NCBI GenBank assembly: GCA_963663905.2
Contig: CAXXQP010000001.1
Span: forward strand, 186,001 to 250,000
Direction of reading: 5' to 3'
DNA from: Saccharicrinis sp963663905
GTDB lineage: Bacteria; Bacteroidota; Bacteroidia; Bacteroidales; Marinilabiliaceae
Length of the DNA stretch: 64,000 nt
Numbering within the stretch: the stretch's first letter is position 1; each line of letters starts with the position of its first letter. Of this stretch, positions 1 to 7,368 are shown one piece after another. The notes under the pieces are model-generated. The model saw only the letters and a list, made by a program, of their open reading frames with translations. It had not been told where the DNA came from and made no database searches. Both the position numbers and the translations under genes were made by a program.

Positions 1-1
1 A

Positions 2-145
2 TTACTTATGCGGGGAGTGTTTTTTACCGATGAATATAAAGCATATAAGAATTTCCTTGAAAGTGATGCAAGGAGGTTAGGATGTGAAATAGAGGAAATG
101 CATATTCTTGATGACCATATTGATTATGATGGTATAAAATGGTGA
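2..145 (+). CDS. C-terminal fragment of an unidentified protein (runs off the left edge)
   Basis: An open frame enters from the left edge and ends at TGA 143-145, giving about 47 residues that end in YDGIKW. I do not recognise the family. The stop overlaps the ATG at 139 of the next frame, an overlap typical of co-transcribed genes. That suggests the operon starts further left, outside the window. Confidence 0.5.
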   Translation, partial: LLMRGVFFTDEYKAYKNFLESDARRLGCEIEEMHILDDHIDYDGIKW

Positions 146-762
146 GAAATATTTTTTTATTTAAAAACTTTATTATGGGGTGCTATTGGGCAAGATTCGA
201 ACGAAACAATGGCAATATTTACAGATATGATACCAGGATATATATTGATAGCATAGATGAAATTTTAGATACAGATGAGTGCATTGGTTCCATCGTAGGA
301 AAGAATCCGGGGAGTGCTCTTCCAAAGGATGATGTCTTTGATAAGCTAAGCGAAATTGACCTTAGTAATGATAAACTGCTACCTACTGTTAGAAACCTTA
401 TAAGAAAAGGTAATCCGAATATCATTGGTAGAAAATACATACAGGTTTTAAACTTATTTTACCTCTGCAACCCTGATTTGGAAGAAGCTATCAAAGATTA
501 CGAAACAAGTTTAAATCCTAAAATTTGCAGCACAGAAAGGAAAAAGTTTCCTTGGGTTTGGTTTATGTGGGGCGGTTATAATATGAGCTTACAAGGAAAG
601 AAAAACAGATTTAAAGATATTTCTGCTCCAATAAAGTTCAACCTCAATAATCAAACGAAAACTATTGTTGAAGGACTTCCCGAAGAAAGAGTTTGTGCCA
701 AACATACACAGGGTATGCAGCATGATCTGGTTATACCATATTTAGAAAAGATTTTGCAATAA
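139..762 (+). CDS. DUF1643-like protein
   Basis: 207 residues from ATG 139; a second ATG at 175 (MGCYWARF) is equally plausible. Seen: a GKNPGSA segment near residue 54, a VLNLFYLCNP segment near the middle, a W-x-MWGG segment and a C-terminal KHTQGMQHDL stretch. These fall in the order of the DUF1643 blocks (LNPSTAD, NLF, WG, G-x-PRHPL). DUF1643 has no established biochemical role that I know of; members often lie in phage or accessory DNA. The gene precedes the CoiA/TIR operon and could be its first member, but a 44-bp gap separates it from the next gene. Confidence 0.5.
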   Translation: MVRNIFLFKNFIMGCYWARFERNNGNIYRYDTRIYIDSIDEILDTDECIGSIVGKNPGSALPKDDVFDKLSEIDLSNDKLLPTVRNLIRKGNPNIIGRKYIQVLNLFYLCNPDLEEAIKDYETSLNPKICSTERKKFPWVWFMWGGYNMSLQGKKNRFKDISAPIKFNLNNQTKTIVEGLPEERVCAKHTQGMQHDLVIPYLEKILQ

Positions 763-806
763 TAAAATGTTCGATAAAATGGCATAAGGATTGTCATTAG
801 CCAGAT

Positions 807-1730
807 ATGACAAATATAAAATTACCTTACGGATTAAGTAACGAACAAGTTGTTTCAATTGATGATGTTGAAAGTGGACTTAAGTGTAATTGTGTTTGCC
901 CCTCATGCAAAAGCCAATTGATTGCCAGAAAAGGAGAAGAAAAACAACATCATTTTGCACACTATAATTCTGAAGACTGCGGTTGGAAAGGGGAATCAAT
1001 TATTCATAAAATTTCAAAAGAAATATTCCTGGAATCAAAAACATTAAGGCTTTCTCAAGTATTATGGAGTTACAAACCAGAACTTGTAATTTATGGGGAG
1101 ACATCAATACCTATTGATAATGTAAAGTTAGAATGTAGAATTGATGATATTATTCCTGATGTTATTATAGAAAGCAAAGGGAAGGAATTATTGGTTGAAA
1201 TAAAAGTGAGTCATGGTATTGGCCACGAGAAATTTCAAAAAATAAATAGGCTTAACATTTCAACACTTGAAATAGATGTAAGAAGGATTGTTGCTAATTC
1301 ATTTCGAGATAATAATTACTTTCTGAAAAGTAAAGACTTCAAAAATGCCTTAATAAATGGAATAGATAATAAATACTGGATATACAACTGGGAAAAGGAA
1401 AGGATTAAGCAATTGATGATTGAAGAAAAATCAAAAACGTTACCAATAAAACTTTTAGATACCTCATGGAAATTTGAAGACTTGTATTACATTGATAATT
1501 GCCCCATCGAAAAAAGAACTTGGAACTCAGGCTTCAAAGAAGGTGAGCCTTATGCCAATTATAATGAAGATTGTAGAAAGTGTAATTATTTCTTGGGACA
1601 ATGCGAACAAAACAAACCTATCCATTCAAAAAATGGAGCTATTTATTGTATTGGGCATCTTAGTGAAACGGAATATGTCATTAATGGGTTTATTTTCAAT
1701 AATAAGAAAAAGATAAACTATAAGATGTAA
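807..1730 (+). CDS. CoiA-like nuclease (zinc finger plus PD-(D/E)xK domain)
   Basis: 307 residues. The N-terminus carries a treble-clef-like finger, CVCPSCKSQL near residues 29-38 followed by HHFAH near 48-52, as in competence-protein CoiA homologues. The core has restriction-endonuclease-fold residues: P117-D118, then VEIKVSH with E131 and K133, giving a PD...ExK active site. A second cysteine cluster (C-x2-C...C) lies near the C-terminus. CoiA relatives act in DNA uptake and recombination, and stand-alone copies occur in mobile DNA. Only 10 bp separate it from the first TIR gene, so co-transcription is likely. A role as DNA-cutting effector or sensor in this cluster is inference. Confidence 0.75.
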   Translation: MTNIKLPYGLSNEQVVSIDDVESGLKCNCVCPSCKSQLIARKGEEKQHHFAHYNSEDCGWKGESIIHKISKEIFLESKTLRLSQVLWSYKPELVIYGETSIPIDNVKLECRIDDIIPDVIIESKGKELLVEIKVSHGIGHEKFQKINRLNISTLEIDVRRIVANSFRDNNYFLKSKDFKNALINGIDNKYWIYNWEKERIKQLMIEEKSKTLPIKLLDTSWKFEDLYYIDNCPIEKRTWNSGFKEGEPYANYNEDCRKCNYFLGQCEQNKPIHSKNGAIYCIGHLSETEYVINGFIFNNKKKINYKM

Positions 1731-1740
1731 TAATTGAGAA

Positions 1741-2415
1741 ATGATAATATCAAAAGAACATATAAATAATATACCCGGTGCTGGCTATGTAAATTTAAAT
1801 GAAGCTAAAGCATATAGAAAAGAGGGAATGAAATCAATAAATGCATGTCACGAAAATGATAAGCAAGTGATATTCTTATCACATAAGCATAGCGAATCAG
1901 AAATATTAAAGAAAGTAGTTCGTTTAATAAAGAATTGTGGTGCAGATGTGTATATTGATTGGATGGATGAAGGAATGCCTCAAAGTACTTGCGGTAAAAC
2001 TGCTATAAGAATTAAAGATAAAATAAAATCATGTGATAAATTTATTTTAATTGGTACAGAAGGAGCTATCTCTTCAAAATGGTGTAACTGGGAGTTAGGT
2101 ATTGGAGATGTTAGAAAACATGATGATTTCGCATTAGCTGTATTACCTATTAAAGAAGATTATAAAGATTATTCTGGAAATGAATATTTAGAATTATATC
2201 CCACTATTCAGTATCAAGATGGAACAAGTAAGTATATTTATACGGATAAACATGAAAATATTAATATTTACGTTTTGCGAATGAAAAATGGCAACCACAA
2301 GGTTAAGGGGCAGATACCTAAGGGCTATTATGTTCATATGAATATGGAAACTGATAATGGAACTGCATATTTTCTAATTAGGTTAAAAGATTGGCTTAGT
2401 ATAGAGAATGTTTAA
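1741..2415 (+). CDS. TIR-domain protein 1
   Basis: 224 residues. The TIR fold starts with strand A, VIFLSHKHSE (residues 43-52), continues through YIDWMDEGMP (71-80) and reaches the catalytic region SSKWCNWELG, where E118 sits four residues after W114. This matches the W-x3-E pattern of NAD-cleaving or cyclic-ADPR-making bacterial TIRs. The C-terminal 80 residues are an unassigned tail. Bacterial TIRs act in anti-phage systems such as Thoeris, converting NAD into a signal or depleting it. It is 15 bp from the next TIR gene, inside a five-gene run. Activity is inferred from the conserved glutamate. Confidence 0.85.
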   Translation: MIISKEHINNIPGAGYVNLNEAKAYRKEGMKSINACHENDKQVIFLSHKHSESEILKKVVRLIKNCGADVYIDWMDEGMPQSTCGKTAIRIKDKIKSCDKFILIGTEGAISSKWCNWELGIGDVRKHDDFALAVLPIKEDYKDYSGNEYLELYPTIQYQDGTSKYIYTDKHENINIYVLRMKNGNHKVKGQIPKGYYVHMNMETDNGTAYFLIRLKDWLSIENV

Positions 2416-2430
2416 CCAATTTTAGGAAAT

Positions 2431-3231
2431 ATGTTTAAAGGATTCAAATTAAGTAAGCTGGGTTTTGGCAATGATTTTGACAAATTTCACGGCATAGGAT
2501 TAGATTTATATCACAGCTATGAGAAAGACGTACATGATTCATTAAGCTCATTCTTTCTGGATAGTAAAAAGCTTGATGGAACCAAGATAATTGACTCATG
2601 GTTTCCTAAAGTGGATAGCCATATTTTTTTATCTCATTCCCACAATGATAAGGATGAAGTTATAGCGTTGGCTGGTTGGTTAAAATATAAATTCAATTTA
2701 GACTCTTTTATTGATTCTTGCATATGGGGGTACGGTAATGACCTGATTCAAGTTCTTGATAATAATTATAGTTGGCTTGATGAAAAGAATCGTATTTACG
2801 ATTATAAAAAAGTACTATTCTCAACTAGTCACGTTCATATGATGCTGTCAACTGCACTATCTTCAATGATTGATAAAACGGAGTGTTTAATTTTTTATGA
2901 TACAGAAAATTCTGTGCAAAAATTTGAGTCGGTACTGAAAACTGGATCGCCTTGGATATATTCTGAGATTGCATTTGCTGAGGTTGTTAGAAAAAAAAGA
3001 CCTGAAAGAATTAAGTACATATTGGAAACTAGAAAATTTTCATCAGGTGGTAAAATTGACCATTTAGAAAAGGCACTTGAAATTGCGTATGAATTAGATT
3101 TCGGACATTTAAAATCGATTGATGCGGATACATTAAATGAATGGGAATCATTTTGTAAATTGTATAAAAAAGAAGAAGCTCTTGATAAATTATATGAAAT
3201 TACATTCCCTATAACAAAAATTAAAGATTAG
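2431..3231 (+). CDS. TIR-domain protein 2
   Basis: 266 residues. About 60 N-terminal residues precede strand A, HIFLSHSHND (64-73). Further TIR features are FIDSCIWG (93-100), a long insertion with several aromatic residues (100-135), CLIFYDTENS (152-161) and the catalytic segment SPWIYSEIAFAE with W175 and E179 in the same W-x3-E spacing as its neighbours. It is diverged enough from TIR protein 1 that the two are not a recent duplication. It ends 2 bp before the membrane-protein gene. Expected role: NAD-processing enzyme or sensor in the same system. Confidence 0.82.
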   Translation: MFKGFKLSKLGFGNDFDKFHGIGLDLYHSYEKDVHDSLSSFFLDSKKLDGTKIIDSWFPKVDSHIFLSHSHNDKDEVIALAGWLKYKFNLDSFIDSCIWGYGNDLIQVLDNNYSWLDEKNRIYDYKKVLFSTSHVHMMLSTALSSMIDKTECLIFYDTENSVQKFESVLKTGSPWIYSEIAFAEVVRKKRPERIKYILETRKFSSGGKIDHLEKALEIAYELDFGHLKSIDADTLNEWESFCKLYKKEEALDKLYEITFPITKIKD

Positions 3232-3233
3232 TC

Positions 3234-3869
3234 ATGGATGAAGATAAAAGGAAGCATTTAGAGTTTATACAAGGGGTGATTAATAGACATAATTCAAATT
3301 CCTTTATGATAAAGGGATGGACAATCACTATTACTGCTGCTTTATATGCCTTGGCTGGAACATTAAAAGAACCAAGTTTAGTATTGATTGCATTAGCTCC
3401 AATTGTTATGTTTTGGGGATTAGATGCCTTTTATTTGTCAAATGAAAGATGTTTTGTCGATTTGTATAATGCAGTATCTAACAATTCTCCGGTTGTTTTG
3501 CCCAATACGAAGATATTAAAGAAGAATTTTAACGGTAGCTCCAATAGTAATTATGCATATTCAGTTCCTAACTATAATATGAACTTTAAAAAGTTTAAGG
3601 TGTGGAAAGATAATTCCTGGGTAAATGTGTTGAAATCAAAAACAATCCTTGGCTTATATCTTTCAATGATTATTGTTACAGTGGTAATTTTCATCTTCTT
3701 AAATGTGTACCTAACTAAAAGAATTGAACCTATAGAGGTTAATGCCAAAATTAACCCTAGCGAGATAAAACTAAACTTAAAGACTGAGCCTCCAAAAATT
3801 ATTAACAACATATTTACTGAACCTGCCAATAAGGATAGCTCTACTATTAATAAAGCAATACCCAAGTAA
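3234..3869 (+). CDS. Three-helix membrane protein in the TIR operon
   Basis: 211 residues. The N-terminal segment (EDKRKHLEFIQGVINRH, then NSFMIKGW) leads into two closely spaced hydrophobic helices (about 29-45 and 47-66). A soluble loop of about 70 residues follows, then a third helix (about 138-159) and a Lys/Pro-rich tail of about 50 residues. I recall similar proteins beside TIR genes in other bacteria but cannot give a family name, and no macro, SIR2 or SLATT domain is visible. It is separated by 2 bp and 27 bp from TIR genes on both sides. A membrane effector gated by a TIR product is a reasonable inference, not shown. Confidence 0.7.
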   Translation: MDEDKRKHLEFIQGVINRHNSNSFMIKGWTITITAALYALAGTLKEPSLVLIALAPIVMFWGLDAFYLSNERCFVDLYNAVSNNSPVVLPNTKILKKNFNGSSNSNYAYSVPNYNMNFKKFKVWKDNSWVNVLKSKTILGLYLSMIIVTVVIFIFLNVYLTKRIEPIEVNAKINPSEIKLNLKTEPPKIINNIFTEPANKDSSTINKAIPK

Positions 3870-3896
3870 TTCAGGTCTATAATTAATTATGAAAGT

Positions 3897-5012
3897 ATGG
3901 CAGGTAAAACAAAAAGAAAATTCATGGGAGAATCCGCAAGGTTGATTAAAAGGTTAAAACGCCCACTATCTTTTATAAAAGAAATACTTCCATACAATTA
4001 CAATAAGGAATCTATCATAGAGGGATTTAAACAATATTATCCTTACTTGTGGAATGAATTATGTGATAGGTACAACTTATATAAGGCAAAAGACGATTTT
4101 TTGGTTAATACCGGAAAAAGAAAAAGATATAAGCCTCTAAAAGCAGATGATTTTATTTCTCAATTACCTCAAGTAAAATTATGGCTTAGCTATGATTTGA
4201 GAAAAAAGCATAAAGAAATTTTTAGTGAGGATATAAGGAAAAAAAAGATTGTGGAGCTGGATAAAAAACGATTGCCAGCTATTGAAAAAGTAAATAACAG
4301 AATATCGAAGAATACTGAATTAATACAGGAGATTGAACCGTTGTATACAGATGCCATTATTTCATCATATCATAAAAAAGGTATTAGTATAGATGGTAAG
4401 ATTGAAGTATTCAATGAATTAAAAAAATATAACAATGAAAAAACTGTTGAGTTCTTCTATAAACTGAATGATTCAGAAAGGAATGACCAAATTAGGAACA
4501 TGGCATTTTTTCATTTACAGTCATTAGGTAAATATGTAAAATTAAGAAAGGGGTTTAAGGGCAAAGAGAAAGGTTACATGATTGAGAAAAGTGAGTTTAA
4601 TATGACTCCTGGCGATTTATTAGAGAGGATAGAAAAGGATAGTGTGCAGTCTATTAAGCAGTTTGATTTTTTTATTTCTCACAGTTCCATAAACAGAAGT
4701 GAAGTGATTGAAGCTATAAAACTCTTAAATAAAAAAGGGTATACTGCATATTGCGACTGGACAAGTGATAATGATTTCTTAAAGAGAGAATTAGTTAGTG
4801 AGTATACAAAAATTGTCTTAAAAAAAAGATTAGAGCAATCAAGGAACCTTTTGTTTTTGTGTACTAAAGAATCTGTTAAATCCGAATGGGTTGATTTGGA
4901 ACTAGAATATTTTGAGAATTTAGGTAAGCCGATTTATTATATTCAGATTGATGGCGTAAATGATTCAAGATTGTCGAATTACAGTAAATTCGAATACGAA
5001 ACTGTTTCGTAA
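3897..5012 (+). CDS. TIR-domain protein 3 with a large unassigned N-terminal region
   Basis: 371 residues. Residues 1-250 are Lys/Glu-rich and mostly helical, with no domain I recognise. The C-terminal TIR domain begins at FDFFISHSSI (256-265), passes through AYCDWTSDND (284-293) and ends with SEWVDLELEYFE, W331 and E335 again in W-x3-E spacing. The architecture, unknown sensor then TIR, is the usual one for TIR proteins activated by a bound trigger. It is the last gene of the operon, followed by a hairpin terminator at 5055. An in-frame ATG at residue 10 could be an alternative start. Confidence 0.83.
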   Translation: MAGKTKRKFMGESARLIKRLKRPLSFIKEILPYNYNKESIIEGFKQYYPYLWNELCDRYNLYKAKDDFLVNTGKRKRYKPLKADDFISQLPQVKLWLSYDLRKKHKEIFSEDIRKKKIVELDKKRLPAIEKVNNRISKNTELIQEIEPLYTDAIISSYHKKGISIDGKIEVFNELKKYNNEKTVEFFYKLNDSERNDQIRNMAFFHLQSLGKYVKLRKGFKGKEKGYMIEKSEFNMTPGDLLERIEKDSVQSIKQFDFFISHSSINRSEVIEAIKLLNKKGYTAYCDWTSDNDFLKRELVSEYTKIVLKKRLEQSRNLLFLCTKESVKSEWVDLELEYFENLGKPIYYIQIDGVNDSRLSNYSKFEYETVS

Positions 5013-5054
5013 GTACTCCTTTTGTGAGCAAATAGTCCTACGCTGTTATTAAAT

Positions 5055-5090
5055 AAACTTCCGGCTGAGTAATTCAACCAGAAGTTTTTG
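5055..5090. terminator. Hairpin terminator between the TIR operon and integrase 1
   Basis: Arms AAACTTCCGG (5055-5064) and CCAGAAGTTT (5078-5087) pair with one mismatch and are followed by a T-rich stretch. It lies between the TIR operon on the plus strand and integrase 1, which converges on it, so it may stop both. Confidence 0.6.
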
Positions 5091-5124
5091 CAAAATCTAA
5101 TCAAGAATAGACTAGGATTTCTTG

Positions 5125-6354
5125 TTAAGCCAAACTCATCTCGGAGCATTTTAACTTTTGTGATAACAAGTGCATATCTGAGCTTATCTTTTCATTTGTA
5201 ATACGAGCGTAAATCTGTGTTGTTTTAATATTGGTATGACCGAGCATTTTACTAACGGATTCTATAGGAACTCCCTTTGAAAGCGTAACAGTGGTTGCAA
5301 AAGTATGGCGTGCCAGGTGAAACGTTAGATTTTTGGTTATACCACACACATCTGCAATCTCCTTTAAATACTGGTTGGTTTTTTGATTGGTCGGAATTGG
5401 CAAAAGAACACCGTTTGGTAAACCTTTGTATTTTTCCAGGATTAACTGAGATATATCTAGTAAAGGCACAACTGTTTTAATAGAAGTCTTCTGGCGTTTG
5501 GTGTTAATCCATAAATTACCATCAAAACCTTTGGAAATATGTTCTTGTCTTAGATTTTTAATGTCGATATATGCCAGTCCTGTATAGCAGGAAAAAATAA
5601 AGATATCACGTACCCGCTCTAATCGTTCACTATTAAAGCTTTTTTGCATGATTCGTTTTAGTTCGTCATCGTTTAGGTAACCTCTGTCAACCTTTTTAAT
5701 AGAAATCCTGTAATTGGCAAATGGGTCGCTTTGTATCCATCCATTCTTTTGAGCTATAAGTACTATGCTTTTGAATTTCTGAATAAACTTAGCGGTTGTG
5801 TTGGCGTTGCAACCGCATTGTACATTCAGGAAAGTTTCAAAACCAACAATGAAAGAGTGGTTAATTTCTCTCAAATCAATGTCGCTTCTTTTATATTCGG
5901 TCTTTAGGTAATTTGAAAGATGTCTTTTACAAACTTCCGCTTTCTGGTATGTGGCTTTTGATTTGTTTACGCCAATATGTTTTTTTAAGAGGTTATTGCT
6001 TTCCTCAAATAGTTCCAATAGTAAATATTGTTCCAACCCGATACCGAGGAAAGTATTCTTAACTTTTTCAGCGGTTATCTGGATATCTTTTTTTGTAAGG
6101 TCGTTATAAGCATTACGTAGGGATGTTTTAATTTCATCTAAAACGGCATTTAGAGTTCTTGCTTCGGCATTTCTTCCTTTTGCCTTATTTAATTCAACAC
6201 TCCAGTCGTTCGGTTTGATAAATTGTTTGGTGTTGAAATGTGTTTTCTTTCCATTGATTGTGATTCTTGCCACAATAGGTGCTGTTCCATCTTTTTTTTC
6301 TGCATTCTTTTTAATGAAAAAAAGAACATTAAAAGTACTTCTCATAAGCTTCAT
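5125..6354 (-). CDS. Tyrosine recombinase (integrase 1)
   Basis: 409 residues: Bacteroidetes arm-binding domain (FFIKKNAEKK near the start), SAM-like core-binding domain (about 105-205) and catalytic domain. The C-terminal residues HLARH (H346, R349), LGH (H373) and the nucleophile region TTQIYARI (Y382) are present. The segment YTGLAYIDI lacks the arginine found at this point in XerC/D, as is usual for Bacteroidetes integrases of the IntDOT kind. It likely integrates and excises the element whose cargo includes the TIR operon. It sits 260 bp from the 19-bp att-like repeat at 6614. Confidence 0.92.
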   Translation of the reverse strand: MKLMRSTFNVLFFIKKNAEKKDGTAPIVARITINGKKTHFNTKQFIKPNDWSVELNKAKGRNAEARTLNAVLDEIKTSLRNAYNDLTKKDIQITAEKVKNTFLGIGLEQYLLLELFEESNNLLKKHIGVNKSKATYQKAEVCKRHLSNYLKTEYKRSDIDLREINHSFIVGFETFLNVQCGCNANTTAKFIQKFKSIVLIAQKNGWIQSDPFANYRISIKKVDRGYLNDDELKRIMQKSFNSERLERVRDIFIFSCYTGLAYIDIKNLRQEHISKGFDGNLWINTKRQKTSIKTVVPLLDISQLILEKYKGLPNGVLLPIPTNQKTNQYLKEIADVCGITKNLTFHLARHTFATTVTLSKGVPIESVSKMLGHTNIKTTQIYARITNEKISSDMHLLSQKLKCSEMSLA

Positions 6355-6403
6355 TTTTCGAATTGTAAAACTATGTTATTATTCTCTAAATGAAATACTT
6401 GTA

Positions 6404-6446
6404 AGCTGGACAATTTCGGACATAACTATGCCAATTCTGGACAAAT
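6404..6446 (-). promoter_or_regulatory. Conserved operator-like block upstream of integrase 1
   Basis: A 43-bp block containing CATAACTATGCCAATTC and GGACAAAT, with two loosely repeated halves. A close copy lies at 17702-17745, in the same orientation and at nearly the same distance from the start of a DUF4248 gene. Position (50-92 bp upstream of the start) and conservation suggest a shared promoter or regulator site. Confidence 0.5.
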
Positions 6447-6485
6447 CGTAACCTATTTTCACCTTTTTAAAATAGGTTACGATTT
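6443..6485. repeat. Perfect 17-bp inverted repeat with a 9-nt loop, upstream of integrase 1
   Basis: Arms AAATCGTAACCTATTTT (6443-6459) and its exact reverse complement (6469-6485) flank a 9-nt loop. A structure with identical arm and loop lengths but unrelated sequence lies at 43068-43110 beside integrase 2. It may be a recombinase or excisionase site, or an RNA hairpin. Confidence 0.8.
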
Positions 6486-6550
6486 AGTTACTATTTAATG
6501 TCGTTTTTAGGCATATTAAGAAAGACATACAAAACAAAAAAGCATAAAAA

Positions 6551-6590
6551 AAGTCCTACAACTTATTGAAAGTGTAGGACTTGTCTTTTT
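6551..6590. terminator. Hairpin terminator near the att-like repeat
   Basis: AAGTCCTACA (6551-6560) pairs with TGTAGGACTT (6573-6582), with A-rich sequence before and a T run after, so it could act in both directions. A comparable hairpin lies at 43163 beside the second att-like repeat. Confidence 0.6.
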
Positions 6591-6613
6591 TCTGTCTTCT
6601 ATTGACATTTTAA

Positions 6614-6632
6614 TCAGCGGAGAGAGAGGGAA
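6614..6632. repeat. 19-bp att-like direct repeat, left copy
   Basis: TCAGCGGAGAGAGAGGGAA is identical to 43216-43234. On the minus strand it reads like the acceptor and T-arm 3' end of a tRNA-Ser gene, a usual target of tyrosine recombinases. Here only the 19 bp are retained; the next bases (CTGAAAATTT) are not tRNA-like. It would mark the junction between element 1 (left) and element 2 (right). Confidence 0.65.
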
Positions 6633-7331
6633 CTGAAAATTTGCTTTAATTACCCTATCCTCAATATTTTACGAATTCAATTTTTAAGGTCCACTGTAAG
6701 TCCACCAAAATAGGGTAAAAAATGCCCGTTTTAAATGCGTTTTAATGAACTCATTTCCCTCCAAAAATAGCAAAAAGGAACCGAACCTAAAAATGAATAT
6801 CCAAACAAAGATTATCTCAAATAGTAATTAAATAAGATATTAATTATTTATATATTCTAATAGACCTCCTGGGGATTTTATGGTGAAATACTATTTAAAA
6901 ATGAATAAAATTAACTACCTAATTTTTTGTTTGTTGATGAATTAGTTATGTATCCAATAAAGTTCTCTAATTTAATTGTAATTAGAACAGAATTGCCGTA
7001 AATTATGGTTTTATCAATCACGAAAGGAGTTATAAATAGACGCAATAGAAACTACATACAAATCCAAGAACAGAAGAATACTTAATTAAAAAAAATGAAA
7101 AAGCAATAAGAAGGTATTCAAAAAATGTTTAATAAAAAACTAGGGATAATTAAATTTCAAGAGTCAGAGTGTTATGCTTAATATAGGTTGAAAGTGTTGT
7201 TGCAGTTAAGGGGCTGAATTAAAGTTTATTATATGGTTTAAGGATAAGGTGATAACCCTATAAATTTTCAACAAATCTATCAAAGCTTATAGGTTAGATT
7301 TAAAAAATGAAGGTTAATAATTTTAGAAGAT
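6633..7331. other. Gene-free left end of element 2
   Basis: About 700 bp of AT-rich DNA with no convincing gene. Seen: TACCCTAT near 6651 and its reverse complement ATAGGGTA near 6712, and a GTCCACC motif near 6709 that also occurs in the inverted repeat at 43094. These may be integrase arm sites at the element end. Confidence 0.4.
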
Positions 7332-7368
7332 ATGATACCAGATAAATACAAGAATTACTATTTAGGAT

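Noticed and set aside
3234..3869. Type II Thoeris ThsA (membrane helices plus macro domain)
   Set aside because: Membrane helices are present but no macro-domain motif is visible and the soluble parts are too short.
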